From: Algoriphagus sp.
Lineage (GTDB): Bacteria; Bacteroidota; Bacteroidia; Cytophagales; Cyclobacteriaceae
Direction: 5' to 3'
DNA: 64,000 nt
Assembly: GCF_013373065.1 (NCBI RefSeq)
Contig: NZ_JABXIN010000022.1
Span: forward strand, 62,001-126,000
Notes under the pieces: generated by a model
Database searches by the model: none
What the model saw: only the letters and a program-made list of their open reading frames with translations
What the model was told of the DNA's origin: nothing
Shown here: piece after piece, positions 46,455-55,360 of the stretch
How the letters are laid out: every line of letters starts with the position of its first letter
How positions within the stretch are numbered: position 1 is the first letter of the stretch
Position numbers and translations under genes: made by a program

Positions 46455-46712
46455 TATGTGATTTGCAGCGAGTTTATTTACCAATTCCAAATATTGGTTG
46501 GCAGCTTCTTCTTTGGATAAACCTTTCAAATTCAGCCAGGCATTGTATTTGGCAGCCGCCTTAAAATCAAATCCACCAGGCCGTTCAGTTTCATTGTCAC
46601 CTTCTGTCGCCTGTTTGTATAAGCCATATAGCTTTAACAATTCTTCATTACTAGGTCTGCTTGTGAATTTTTTGGTGAGGGCTACCGCTTCCTCAAGGGT
46701 ATTCGCTTTCAT
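46452..46712 (-). CDS. Acyl-CoA-binding protein (ACBP)
   Basis: The 86-residue protein matches the four-helix ACBP family in length and motifs: RPSNEELLKLYGLYKQATEGD and KAAAKYNAWLNLKGLSKEEA (family form KWDAWxxLKGxSxEEA). It would bind medium- to long-chain acyl-CoA in the cytosol, buffering pools for lipid metabolism. ACBP is best known from eukaryotes but is found in some bacteria. It lies next to citrate synthase on the same strand, separated by that gene's terminator. Confidence 0.9.
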   Translation of the reverse strand: MKANTLEEAVALTKKFTSRPSNEELLKLYGLYKQATEGDNETERPGGFDFKAAAKYNAWLNLKGLSKEEAANQYLELVNKLAANHI

Positions 46713-46756
46713 TTAAGGTATTTTGTTGGGTTAATTTGTCCAAAGATACTGTATAA

Positions 46757-46785
46757 AAAAGACCAACCTTTTGGGTTGGTCTTTG
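46757..46785 (-). terminator. Terminator after citrate synthase
   Basis: AAAGACCAACC (46758-46768) and GGTTGGTCTTT (46774-46784) form an 11-bp stem with a 5-base loop; a T-run follows on the minus strand. Confidence 0.85.
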
Positions 46786-46803
46786 ATATGAATCAAATAA
46801 TGA

Positions 46804-48090
46804 TTAGCGCTTATTCATGGAAACATAATCACGCTCGTTGGCACCAACATATACTTGACGAGGTCGTCCGATTGGCTCTCCGTTTTCACGCATTTCTTTC
46901 CACTGTGCAATCCATCCTGGAAGTCGACCTAATGCAAACATTACGGTAAACATGTCCGTAGGGATGCCCAATGCTCTGTAAATGATTCCAGAGTAGAAGT
47001 CTACGTTTGGATATAATTTTCTATCGATGAAATATTGATCATTCAAAGCCGCATGCTCCAATTCTTTGGCAATGTCCAAAATTGGATCGTTTACGCCCAG
47101 CTTGCTCAATACATCGTCTGCAGCCTTCTTAATGATCCGTGCTCTTGGGTCGAAGTTTTTGTAAACTCTGTGTCCAAAGCCCATCAATCGGAATGGATCA
47201 TTTTTGTCTTTTGCCTTATCCAAATACTTTTTAGCATCGCCACCATCTGCTTTGATTGCTTCCAGCATTTCGATCACGGATTGGTTGGCTCCACCATGTA
47301 GCGGTCCCCAAAGTGCATTGATCCCTGCAGAAATCGAAGCATAAATAGATGCTTGAGAAGATCCTACAATTCGAACGGTAGAAGTAGAGCAGTTTTGCTC
47401 ATGGTCTGCATGAAGGATAAGAAGTTGATCCAAAGCTTTTGCTACCACAGGATCTACATCATATTTTTCTGCAGGAAGAGCAAACATCATTTTCAAGAAA
47501 TTGGAGCAATAATCCAGTGTGTTGTCTGGATAATTTACAGGATGGCCCATTTCGTTTTTGAAAGCCCATGCTGCAAAAGTTGGCATTTTTGCAATCAAAC
47601 GAATGATGCTAAGGTTAACCTCTTCTTGGGATCGGTTTGGATTCAATGAATCCGGATAGAATGCTGAAAGTGAACAAATCAAAGAAGACAAGACACCCAT
47701 GGGATGTGCATTGGATGGGAATCCATCTAGGATCTTTTTAATATCCTCATGCACCAAGGTGTGGTGAGTGATCTCTTTGGTAAATGTTTCGTATTCAGCT
47801 TGAGAAGGCAGCTCTCCATAAATCAAGAGGTAGGCAACCTCTAAAAAGGTGGATTTTTCAGCAAGATCCTCGATACGGTAACCTCTATAGCGAAGAATTC
47901 CTTTTTCTCCATCTAAAAAGGTGATCGCACTGGTAGTAGACCCGGTATTTTTGTAGCCAGGATCAAGGGTGATTAAACCAGTCGAACTTCGAAGTTTGGC
48001 AATATCAATTGCTGGTTCATTTTCTGTTCCGACTGTAACCGGAAATTCAAAGTCCTGTCCATTGTAGGACAGCTTAACAGATTCAGACAT
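46804..48090 (-). CDS. gltA: Citrate synthase
   Basis: The 428-residue protein matches type I-like bacterial hexameric citrate synthase: HADHEQNCSTSTVR, GALWGPLHGGANQ-type block (INALWGPLHGGANQSVIEML) and GFGHRVYKNFDPRA with catalytic His residues, and an Asp-bearing NVDFYSG segment. An N-terminal beta domain (residues 1-50) is present, as in NADH-sensitive enzymes. It condenses acetyl-CoA and oxaloacetate in the TCA cycle. It is transcribed alone; a 242-base gap separates it from the bacilliredoxin gene. Confidence 0.96.
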   Translation of the reverse strand: MSESVKLSYNGQDFEFPVTVGTENEPAIDIAKLRSSTGLITLDPGYKNTGSTTSAITFLDGEKGILRYRGYRIEDLAEKSTFLEVAYLLIYGELPSQAEYETFTKEITHHTLVHEDIKKILDGFPSNAHPMGVLSSLICSLSAFYPDSLNPNRSQEEVNLSIIRLIAKMPTFAAWAFKNEMGHPVNYPDNTLDYCSNFLKMMFALPAEKYDVDPVVAKALDQLLILHADHEQNCSTSTVRIVGSSQASIYASISAGINALWGPLHGGANQSVIEMLEAIKADGGDAKKYLDKAKDKNDPFRLMGFGHRVYKNFDPRARIIKKAADDVLSKLGVNDPILDIAKELEHAALNDQYFIDRKLYPNVDFYSGIIYRALGIPTDMFTVMFALGRLPGWIAQWKEMRENGEPIGRPRQVYVGANERDYVSMNKR

Positions 48091-48308
48091 ATAAGTTTAT
48101 TTTGGATTGCTTATAAGAAAAACTCAGAAACTGCCCTTAAGTTAATAAAATCCCCTACTTTATTTAGGGATATTTACATTTCCTTTAGGAATATTTGGTA
48201 AAGGGATACAGGCTCGTTTTTCTGAAAATTGAAGATTCTAAAACCTCCAATTGTTTTGTGTTTAGGATTGAAATTTTATCCTGCATTTTTCAATTTTTGC
48301 CAAATAAA

Positions 48309-48330
48309 TAAAAAAGCCCCGAAGGGCTTA
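48309..48330 (-). terminator. Terminator at the end of the suf operon
   Basis: AAGCCC (48314-48319), loop CGAA, GGGCTT (48324-48329); on the minus strand the loop reads TTCG and T-rich sequence follows. It lies 3 bases past the bacilliredoxin stop. Confidence 0.8.
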
Positions 48331-48332
48331 AA

Positions 48333-48755
48333 TTATTCGCAAAAATGCTCGAATACTTCTACCAAGTGATCACCGATCATTTTGGCATTTCTACCTTCAA
48401 TGTGATGGCGCTCGATAAAGTGGACTAATTCGCCATCTTTAAACATAGCCATTGCAGGCGAAGATGGGGGATAAGGAAGTACAATTTCCCGAACTTTCGC
48501 AACTGCTTCACGGTCGTTTCCTGCGAAAACTGTGGCTAATGTAGTCGGTTTCTTGGATGCGTTCTCCAAGGCATATCGAACGCCCGGACGAGCTGCGCCA
48601 GCCGCACAACCGCAAACGGAATTAATGACTACAAACGTGGTTCCTTTATGATCTGGACCAAGATGGGAAGCTACCTGCTCGGCAGTTCTGAACTCCTCAA
48701 AGCCCACGTCGGTAAGTTCTGCTCTCATTGGAGCAATCAAATCTTCTGGGTACAT
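48333..48755 (-). CDS. BrxA/BrxB-type bacilliredoxin (YphP/YqiW family)
   Basis: The 140-residue protein shows the active-site CGC in NSVCGCAAGAARPGVRYAL, MYPEDLIAPMRAELTDVGF at the N-terminus and PPSSPAMAMFKDGELVHFIERH. Bacilliredoxins reduce protein-bacillithiol mixed disulfides. It lies 19 bases after the sufT-like gene and before a terminator, so it appears to be the last gene of the suf operon, linking thiol repair with Fe-S assembly. The link is an inference. Confidence 0.88.
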   Translation of the reverse strand: MYPEDLIAPMRAELTDVGFEEFRTAEQVASHLGPDHKGTTFVVINSVCGCAAGAARPGVRYALENASKKPTTLATVFAGNDREAVAKVREIVLPYPPSSPAMAMFKDGELVHFIERHHIEGRNAKMIGDHLVEVFEHFCE

Positions 48756-48774
48756 AGCTGTTATTATTTTAGTT

Positions 48775-49095
48775 TTATAGAAATCCTAATTCAAGTTTTG
48801 CCGCTTCAGACATCATGTCCTGAGAGTAGGGCGGATCAAAAGTTATTTCCACTTCCACGTTATTGACTCCTTGGATTTGCTGAATTTTATCCTTTACCTC
48901 GGAAGGGATAAATTCGGCAGAAGGGCAATTAGGGGAGGTAAGTGTCATTAACACATAGACATTGTTGACGGGGTACACCGTGATTTCATAAATCAATCCA
49001 AGCTCATAAACATCTACAGGAATCTCAGGATCATAAACCTGTTTGATTGCCTGTATAACCTTTTGCTTCAGTTCGTTTTTATTTTCGTTTTCCAT
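48775..49095 (-). CDS. SUF-associated DUF59/MIP18-type protein (SufT-like)
   Basis: The 106-residue protein has the DUF59 pattern: IKQVYDPEIPVDVYELGLIY, MTLTSPNCPSAEFIP and VNNVEVEITFDPPYSQDMMS. Family members help Fe-S cluster maturation; the Cys in SPNCP is the conserved one. It lies 1 base after sufE within the suf operon. Confidence 0.9.
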   Translation of the reverse strand: MENENKNELKQKVIQAIKQVYDPEIPVDVYELGLIYEITVYPVNNVYVLMTLTSPNCPSAEFIPSEVKDKIQQIQGVNNVEVEITFDPPYSQDMMSEAAKLELGFL

Positions 49096-49096
49096 C

Positions 49097-49528
49097 TCAG
49101 GCGTTGAGTTTGGTTTGAAAGGCTAAGGCGTACAATTTCATTTGTTTAATCATGGCAGCTAAACCGTTGGACCGTTGACTTCCAATGAGGTTGCCCATAC
49201 CAATCCGCTCGATGAAATTCAAGTCTGCAGAAAGAATCTCCTCGGGGGTACGGTTGTCTAAAACACGGATCAATAATGAAATTAAACCTTTGGTAATATC
49301 AGTGTTGGAATCTGCCAAGTATCGAACTTTTCCGTTCTCTTCATTTGCAATGAGCCAAACCTTAGACTGACATCCTTTGATTAAGTTTTCGTCTTTTTGC
49401 TCAGCTGCGGGGAAATCTGGTAAGTTTCCGCCGAGTTCCATGATGTAGAAAATCGTGGATTCACGGTCATCTCCTAGAATATCAAATTCTGAAACAATTT
49501 CGTCTTGAATGCCTGTTATGCTGCTCAT
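49097..49528 (-). CDS. sufE: SufE-family sulfur acceptor
   Basis: The 143-residue protein has the SufE core with the acceptor Cys in IKGCQSKVWL and IERIGMGNLIGSQRSNGLAAM. It accepts persulfide sulfur from SufS and passes it to SufBCD. Its start overlaps the sufS stop by 4 bases, so the two are translationally coupled. Confidence 0.95.
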   Translation of the reverse strand: MSSITGIQDEIVSEFDILGDDRESTIFYIMELGGNLPDFPAAEQKDENLIKGCQSKVWLIANEENGKVRYLADSNTDITKGLISLLIRVLDNRTPEEILSADLNFIERIGMGNLIGSQRSNGLAAMIKQMKLYALAFQTKLNA

Positions 49529-50748
49529 TTGTTTTTAATTCTTGCGATTTTGGCAATTCCTTCTGCCAGATTCTCAATTTCTGTTTTGGTGTTGTAAACA
49601 GCAAAACTAGCCCGCACAGTTCCTTCGATTCCAAATCTCTGCATCAAGGGTTGGGTGCAATGATGACCTGTCCTTACAGCAATTCCTCTCGCATCTAACA
49701 TTTGTCCTACATCAAAGGGGTGCATTCCATTAATAGTAAAGGATAGAACGGAAACCTTGTTAGAAGCAGTTCCCACGGGAATAAATCCTTTAATGTCTTT
49801 AGTCAACTCGTTCGCATAGGCTAGTAGCTCGTCCTCATGCTTTTTGATCTGGCTTTTCCCCAATGAATTGATAAATGCTAAGGCTTCCTTAAAGGCAATT
49901 ACATCAGCAATGTTAGGAGTGCCAGCTTCAAACTTGAAAGGGATTTCATTGTAGGTGGTTTTTTCAAAAGTCACCTCCTTGATCATTTCACCCCCTCCTA
50001 AAAATGGAGGCATTGCTTCTAAAAGTTCACGTTTACCATAAAGTACTCCAAGCCCAGTTGGTCCATAGAGTTTATGGGCTGAAAATACCAGAAAATCACA
50101 ATCCAATCCCTGAACATCTATCTCCAAATGAGAAGTCGACTGTGCCCCATCCAATAGAACTTTTGCTCCTACAGCATGGGCTGCTTCGATCATTTTTTCT
50201 ACTGGGTTGATGGTCCCAAGTGCATTGGAAGCATGAACAATGCTGACTAGTTTGGTTCTTGGAGAAAGTAAATTTTCAAATTCCTCCCAAATGATTTCTC
50301 CCTCATCAGAAATGGGAATGACTTTTAAATTAGCACCCTTTTCTTCGCAAAGCATTTGCCATGGAACAATATTGGAATGATGCTCCATGGTAGAAATGAG
50401 GATTTCATCGTCTTTGCCAATGAATTTTTTCCCAAAGGTTTTGGCTACCAAATTGATGCTCTCTGTGGTCCCTTTGGTGAAAATTATTTCAGCTGATTCT
50501 TTGGCTTTGATAAAATCCCTTACAGCATCCCGGGTTGCCTCATAATAGCGTGTTGCTCGATCAGCTAGGGTATGGGCTCCACGATGGATATTCGAGTTGT
50601 CTAACTCATAATAGTTGGTCAATGCTTCAATGACCCCTATTGGTTTTTGGGTCGTTGCAGCATTGTCAAAATAGATTAAAGGCCTGCCATGTACTTCCTG
50701 GTGAAGCACAGGGAACAGGCCTCTAATTTCATTGATATCAAATCTCAT
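49525..50748 (-). CDS. sufS: Cysteine desulfurase
   Basis: The 407-residue PLP enzyme of group II has YFDNAATTQKP, TKGTTESINLVA, the PLP-Lys in FSAHKLYGPTGLGVLYG, and the catalytic Cys in TGHHCTQPLM near the C-terminus. It releases sulfur from cysteine to form alanine and a persulfide. It lies 9 bases downstream of sufD. Confidence 0.96.
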   Translation of the reverse strand: MRFDINEIRGLFPVLHQEVHGRPLIYFDNAATTQKPIGVIEALTNYYELDNSNIHRGAHTLADRATRYYEATRDAVRDFIKAKESAEIIFTKGTTESINLVAKTFGKKFIGKDDEILISTMEHHSNIVPWQMLCEEKGANLKVIPISDEGEIIWEEFENLLSPRTKLVSIVHASNALGTINPVEKMIEAAHAVGAKVLLDGAQSTSHLEIDVQGLDCDFLVFSAHKLYGPTGLGVLYGKRELLEAMPPFLGGGEMIKEVTFEKTTYNEIPFKFEAGTPNIADVIAFKEALAFINSLGKSQIKKHEDELLAYANELTKDIKGFIPVGTASNKVSVLSFTINGMHPFDVGQMLDARGIAVRTGHHCTQPLMQRFGIEGTVRASFAVYNTKTEIENLAEGIAKIARIKNK

Positions 50749-50757
50749 GAAAAAGGT

Positions 50758-52023
50758 TTAGAATTTGCTTCCAAGTCGCTTTTGGATCAACTCCACCACG
50801 TGGTTTTTGAAGCTTTCGTCCTCAATCTTTTCTAAGACTTCACCCACAAAGGCATAAAGTAAAAGTCCCTTAGCCAAGGTTTTGTCAATTCCTCTAGCCT
50901 GCAAATAGAATAAGGCTTCCTCATCCAACTGGCCAACGGTACAACCATGAGAACATTTTACATCATCAGCCCAGATTTCCAATTGGGGTTTGGTATTGAC
51001 GATCGCATCCTCAGAAAGCAAAACATTATTATTCTGCTGGAAGGCATTTGTCTTTTGAGCATCCTGTCTTACGAAGATTTTTCCGTTGAAAACACCTCTT
51101 GATTGTCCGTCGAAAATACCTTTATAAAGCTCGTTTGATTCGGCATGAGGAATGGTGTGATCCACGTTAGTGTGATTGTCCACATGGCTTTTTCCATTCA
51201 ATAGATAAATGCCGTACATATTCCCTTCGCAGTTGCTTCCAAGAAGATTCAAACTAAGGTTGTTACGGACCATATCCCCGGAAACTGAAATATTTACAGA
51301 TGTAAATCGCGCGTCAGCTTGCACATCGGTTTCGATATTGCTCACCTCCAAGACTTGGTTCCCTTCATCTTGAAGTCGGAAATAGTTGATTTGGGAATTG
51401 ATCCCGCCTTTCACTTCCACGACTTTATTTACGAAATAAGGTGATTCACCCAAGGCAATGCTTTGGTCCATAAAGGTTACTTCTGCGAAATCACCTACCT
51501 CGATCCAGTAACGAGGAATTATCACTTGTCCCTCGTTTGCTTGATTGAATGAAAGTAAAAGTATGGGCTTTTCGACCTGAACTTTTTTCGGAACTTTGAT
51601 TGAAATGCCACCAGCGAAACTCGCTTGATTAAGTGCAGCAAAAACATCCTTTTCCGCTTTGGCAATAGAACCAACTTCTGCTACCTCAATGTCAAGTGTG
51701 CTGATTTCAATTCCCTCTATTGATTGGGAAAGTTCAGGCAAAAACTTTCCATTTGAGAAAACCAATACATGACCATCGAAACCTTTGAACAAGGATTCTT
51801 TGATCTGATTTTCAGAAATCGAAAAAGGAGAAGCAGCTCTAAAATCTGAAATCGTTTTCTCCAGCTTTTTAGTAATAGCCGTGAACTTGTATTCCTCTTC
51901 TTTTGCTGCGGGTAGTCCTAAGGAATGATAAATTGCTTTTCCAGCGGCTCTCAATTCCGAAAAGTTTTGAGGAGCTGACTCCAGCAATGCTTCGAATGTA
52001 TCTTGTGTTGTCAAGGTACTCAT
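50758..52023 (-). CDS. sufD: Fe-S cluster assembly protein SufD
   Basis: The 421-residue protein has the SufBD beta-helix core and the conserved C-terminal block DDVKCSHGCTVGQLDEEALFYLQARG. It forms the SufBC2D scaffold. The start follows sufC by 12 bases. Confidence 0.95.
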   Translation of the reverse strand: MSTLTTQDTFEALLESAPQNFSELRAAGKAIYHSLGLPAAKEEEYKFTAITKKLEKTISDFRAASPFSISENQIKESLFKGFDGHVLVFSNGKFLPELSQSIEGIEISTLDIEVAEVGSIAKAEKDVFAALNQASFAGGISIKVPKKVQVEKPILLLSFNQANEGQVIIPRYWIEVGDFAEVTFMDQSIALGESPYFVNKVVEVKGGINSQINYFRLQDEGNQVLEVSNIETDVQADARFTSVNISVSGDMVRNNLSLNLLGSNCEGNMYGIYLLNGKSHVDNHTNVDHTIPHAESNELYKGIFDGQSRGVFNGKIFVRQDAQKTNAFQQNNNVLLSEDAIVNTKPQLEIWADDVKCSHGCTVGQLDEEALFYLQARGIDKTLAKGLLLYAFVGEVLEKIEDESFKNHVVELIQKRLGSKF

Positions 52024-52035
52024 GCTTTTGTTGGT

Positions 52036-52797
52036 TTAAACTGCTGCTGAATCTACCTCTTCCTTGATCCAATCGTATCCTTTTTCTTCAAGCTCTAGAG
52101 CCAGTTCTTTAGTCCCGGATTTTACGATTCGACCTTTATAAAGTACATGTACATAGTCAGGAACGATGTAGTCCAACAATCGCTGATAGTGAGTAACCAC
52201 GATTGTAGCATTCTTGTCAGATTTCAATTGATTCACTCCATTCGAAACGATACGTAGGGCATCGATATCCAAACCTGAATCTGTTTCATCCAAAATGGAA
52301 AGAGTTGGCTCTAGCATGGCCATTTGGAAGATTTCGTTACGCTTTTTCTCTCCTCCGGAAAATCCTTCGTTCAAAGATCGACTCAATAGTTTTTGATCAA
52401 TTTCAACGAGCTTCATTTTTTCTTTCATCAAGGAAAGAAATTTTACTGCATCCAAAGGCTCCTGTCCTCTGTATTCCCGCACTTGATTCAAAGCTGTACG
52501 AAGGAAGTTGGTAGAGGAAACTCCAGGGATTTCAACTGGGTATTGAAAAGCTAAGAAAACTCCTTCTCTTGCCCGATCTTCCGGAGCCATATCCAACAAA
52601 TCTTTTCCTTGGAAAATTACTTCTCCTTCTGTAACCTCATATTCTTCTCTTCCTGCTAAAACAGAAGCCAAGGTGGATTTTCCGGAACCGTTTGGTCCCA
52701 TGATCGCATGGACTTCACCAGCTTTCACTTCTAGATTAATCCCTCTGAGAATCGGGGTGCCATCTACGGAGGCATGCAAGTTTTTTATCGTCAGCAT
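52036..52797 (-). CDS. sufC: Fe-S cluster assembly ATPase SufC
   Basis: The 253-residue ABC-type ATPase has Walker A MGPNGSGKSTLA, signature FSGGEKKRNEI, Walker B LSILDETDSGLD and H-loop VVTHYQRLL. The SufC-typical FSGGEKKR form separates it from transporters. It drives conformational change in the SufBCD scaffold. Confidence 0.97.
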   Translation of the reverse strand: MLTIKNLHASVDGTPILRGINLEVKAGEVHAIMGPNGSGKSTLASVLAGREEYEVTEGEVIFQGKDLLDMAPEDRAREGVFLAFQYPVEIPGVSSTNFLRTALNQVREYRGQEPLDAVKFLSLMKEKMKLVEIDQKLLSRSLNEGFSGGEKKRNEIFQMAMLEPTLSILDETDSGLDIDALRIVSNGVNQLKSDKNATIVVTHYQRLLDYIVPDYVHVLYKGRIVKSGTKELALELEEKGYDWIKEEVDSAAV

Positions 52798-52836
52798 ATG
52801 TTTGTTGTTTCTTTTTCTTCTATTAATAAGGTGAAA

Positions 52837-54282
52837 TTATCCAACAGAACCTTCAAGCGTCAAGGCCAATAGCTTTTGGGCTTCGACAGCAAATTCCATC
52901 GGTAATTGGTTCAATACTTCCTTCGCATAACCATTTACGATAAGAGCTACTGCATCTTCTGTATCAATACCGCGCTGATTACAGTAGAAAATCTGATCTT
53001 CACCAATCTTTGAAGTGGTGGCCTCGTGTTCTACTTTGGCAGTTGGATTTTGAATATCGATGTAAGGGAAGGTATGTGCTCCGCAACGATCACCCATTAA
53101 TAAGGAGTCGCATTGAGAGAAATTTCGTGCATTGGTAGCACGCTTCATTACCTGTACTTGGCCTCTATAAGAGTTTTGTGATTTTCCTGCAGAAATACCT
53201 TTTGACACAATCCGGGATTTAGTGTTCTTCCCGATATGGATCATTTTTGTTCCAGTATCAGCTTGCTGCATGTTGTTAGTTACAGCTACAGAATAGAATT
53301 CACCTACTGAATGATCTCCTTTTAAAATACAAGATGGATATTTCCAAGTAACTGCTGAACCGGTTTCCACTTGAGTCCAAGAAATTTTGGAGTGATCTCC
53401 TGCACAAATTCCTCGCTTGGTTACAAAGTTGTAAATACCACCTTTGCCTTCTTTATCCCCTGGGAACCAGTTTTGAACTGTAGAATATTTTACTTCCGCA
53501 TGGGCAGCAGCATAAATTTCCACTACAGCTGCGTGAAGCTGATTTTCATCCCGTTGAGGAGCAGTACACCCTTCTAGGTAGGAGACATAAGATTCTTCTT
53601 CTGCAACAATTAGGGTTCTTTCAAACTGACCGGTGTTAGCTGCGTTGATTCGGAAATAAGTTGAAAGTTCCATTGGGCAACGTACCCCCTTTGGAATGTA
53701 GCAGAATGAACCATCAGAAAAAACAGCAGAGTTCAAAGCTGCATAATAGTTGTCAGTCATGGGAACCACCGAACCCAAGTATTTTTTAACCAAATCAGGG
53801 TGTTCCTTTACGGCCTCACTGAATGAGCAAAAGATAATGCCTAGCTTTCCTAAGGTATCCTTGAAAGTGGTTGCAACCGAAACAGAATCCAAAACAGCGT
53901 CCACTGCGATTCCTTGAAGTCTTTTTTGTTCGTTTAGGGAAATACCCAATCGCTCATAGATAGCAAGCAATTCCGGATCTACTTCATCTAGAGACTTCGG
54001 TTTTTTGGTCTGCTTTGGAGCGGAATAGTATCGGAGTTTCTGAAAATCCACTTTTGGATAATGAACATTGGCCCATTCAGGCTCATTCATGGATTTCCAA
54101 GTTCTAAAAGCCTTTAATCTCCATTCGAGAAGCCACTCAGGCTCTTCCTTTTTTGCGGATATCCAACGGATGATTTCCTCATTTAATCCGATGGGTGCTT
54201 CGTCGGCTTCATAATTGACTGACCAACCGTGCTCATATTCTTTGGAAGTAAACTCCTCTAAAATCTGATTGTCTTTGCTCAT
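52837..54282 (-). CDS. sufB: Fe-S cluster assembly protein SufB
   Basis: The 481-residue protein is full length, with blocks [42 protein letters not shown] and [29 protein letters not shown] sequence ([15 protein letters not shown]) and [21 protein letters not shown]. It is the first gene of the suf operon and the scaffold on which clusters form. An about 230-base upstream gap holds the presumed promoter and the lrp-gene terminator. Confidence 0.97.
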   Translation of the reverse strand: MSKDNQILEEFTSKEYEHGWSVNYEADEAPIGLNEEIIRWISAKKEEPEWLLEWRLKAFRTWKSMNEPEWANVHYPKVDFQKLRYYSAPKQTKKPKSLDEVDPELLAIYERLGISLNEQKRLQGIAVDAVLDSVSVATTFKDTLGKLGIIFCSFSEAVKEHPDLVKKYLGSVVPMTDNYYAALNSAVFSDGSFCYIPKGVRCPMELSTYFRINAANTGQFERTLIVAEEESYVSYLEGCTAPQRDENQLHAAVVEIYAAAHAEVKYSTVQNWFPGDKEGKGGIYNFVTKRGICAGDHSKISWTQVETGSAVTWKYPSCILKGDHSVGEFYSVAVTNNMQQADTGTKMIHIGKNTKSRIVSKGISAGKSQNSYRGQVQVMKRATNARNFSQCDSLLMGDRCGAHTFPYIDIQNPTAKVEHEATTSKIGEDQIFYCNQRGIDTEDAVALIVNGYAKEVLNQLPMEFAVEAQKLLALTLEGSVG

Positions 54283-54440
54283 GCGTTGAGTTATTTAGAC
54301 TAATTACATTTAGACTGCGAAGGTACAACTTATAATCAAAAAATAATGTTCAATTTCATTTGAAAATTCTATCAGGGATGCTGTTTGTCAATGAAAATGA
54401 GCCAAAAATCCCTATTTACCATTTTCTAGGAGGGCTAAAT

Positions 54441-54472
54441 AAAAAAATAGGAAGCCTGTAATTGGCTTCCTT
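54441..54472 (-). terminator. Terminator after the Lrp/AsnC gene
   Basis: AGGAAGCC (54449-54456) and GGCTTCCT (54464-54471) form an 8-bp stem with a 7-base loop; a T-run follows on the minus strand. It lies about 40 bases past the stop. Confidence 0.8.
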
Positions 54473-54514
54473 GAAATCAGTTTATTTTATTTAGATTTAG
54501 TCTAAGTAGTAAGA

Positions 54515-54991
54515 TTACTTGCTTTCTTTATCAAAAAACTGAATAGGTCGATTGATACTTTCTTCCAGAACGATCAATGTTTCTGTTCGATCGATTCCCT
54601 CTACTTTCTGAATTTTATCTAATACCAGACGAAGATGGTTGGTGTCTCTACAGATAATTTTTGCGAAAATGGAATAGTTTCCCGTAGTATAATAAGCGTT
54701 AACTACCTCTGGTATTTCTTTTAGGCGCTCAATCACAGTATCATAGAGAGAGCTTTTTTCCAAATAAATCCCCAAAAAGGCGGCAATATCATAGCCCAAC
54801 TTTGTAAAATTGATATTTAGCGTTGCGCTTTTAACAATTCCCATATCCTCCAATTTCTTCATTCTTACATGGACGGTACCAGAAGAAACAAAAACTTTTT
54901 TGGCGATTTCTGTATAGGGTGTTTTTGCGTCCTCGTTGAGTAGGGAAATGATCTTGAGGTCTATGTTATCGATATCTAAAATTTTATCCAT
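54515..54991 (-). CDS. Lrp/AsnC-family transcriptional regulator
   Basis: The 158-residue protein has an N-terminal winged HTH (residues about 8-60: DLKIISLLNEDAKTPYTEIA, SSGTVHVRMKKLEDMGIV) and a C-terminal RAM ligand-binding domain (AYYTTGNYSIFAKIICRD). It probably regulates amino-acid-linked genes; the ligand is unknown. It is transcribed alone, and an AT-rich 369-base gap lies upstream. Confidence 0.94.
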   Translation of the reverse strand: MDKILDIDNIDLKIISLLNEDAKTPYTEIAKKVFVSSGTVHVRMKKLEDMGIVKSATLNINFTKLGYDIAAFLGIYLEKSSLYDTVIERLKEIPEVVNAYYTTGNYSIFAKIICRDTNHLRLVLDKIQKVEGIDRTETLIVLEESINRPIQFFDKESK

Positions 54992-55190
54992 CTTTTTGCT
55001 TTGGATTTAGATGATTTTTAATGAATCTGCCAGTAAATTAGAGATTGTTCAAAATATTGCAAAATTATTTTTTCAATTTGTAATTAAATTGAAAATGTTT
55101 TTACTTTGAAGCCGAGTCATTAAGTTTGAGAAAATTTCGGATAAAGAGTTTTGATAAGCTAAAAATTTTGGCAGTCAGTCTGATCCCCGA

Positions 55191-55206
55191 ATTTTCGGTC
55201 GAAAAT
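55191..55206. promoter_or_regulatory. Palindrome ATTTTCG-GT-CGAAAAT
   Basis: A perfect 7-bp inverted repeat with a 2-base spacer lies about 200 bases upstream of the Lrp/AsnC start. It could be an operator, as these regulators often autoregulate, but only the symmetry is seen. Confidence 0.35.
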
Positions 55207-55248
55207 CGAACTTTTAATCTCTAAAGTTATATTTGGGTTTATATTCTG

Positions 55249-55279
55249 AAAAAAGTCTTGTCTTTGGCGAGACTTTTTT
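55249..55279. terminator. Orphan bidirectional terminator-like hairpin
   Basis: AAAAAAGTCTTG (55249-55260) pairs with CGAGACTTTTTT (55268-55279) through one G-T wobble, with a 7-base loop. A strong T-run is present on both strands. The nearest gene on the minus strand starts downstream of it (54991) and the plus-strand gene begins after it (55361). Confidence 0.7.
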
Positions 55280-55310
55280 GTTTTCCATGAGAAAAATAAA
55301 ATGCAAAAAA

Positions 55311-55342
55311 TTGTATTTGAAAAAAAAATCTATGTATTTTTG
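55311..55342 (+). promoter_or_regulatory. Predicted promoter of the 55361 gene
   Basis: TATTTTTG (55335-55342) matches TAnnTTTG; TTG at 55311-55313 gives a -33 element 21 bases upstream (a TTTG at 55316 is an alternative at 15 bases). The ATG follows 18 bases after the element. Confidence 0.4.
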
Positions 55343-55360
55343 GATATTCTTTAGGTCATC

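Larger units (their letters stand above)
54992..55360. other. Largest intergenic gap (369 bases) with palindrome and orphan terminator
   Basis: No convincing ORF is seen. The gap holds the presumed lrp promoter region on the minus strand, a short palindrome (55191-55206), a strong hairpin with T-tracts on both sides (55249-55279) and a promoter candidate for the 55361 gene. The hairpin belongs to no annotated upstream gene. Confidence 0.6.

Noticed and set aside
48140..48200. Possible riboswitch or attenuator hairpins upstream of citrate synthase
   Set aside because: The inverted repeats are short and AT-rich, match no riboswitch I know, and have no terminator/antiterminator arrangement.
49004..54000. 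ORFs on the plus strand opposite the suf operon
   Set aside because: They are shadows of conserved suf genes, short, and lack family resemblance.
54337..54345. TAttt-TTTG-like element as suf promoter
   Set aside because: The spacing within the -7 element is one base too long and no -33 box lies at the expected distance.
55228..55235. TATATTTG as promoter of a small RNA ending at the orphan hairpin
   Set aside because: It matches TAnnTTTG, but the start would fall within about 10 bases of the hairpin and no -33 element is seen, so it cannot give a meaningful transcript.
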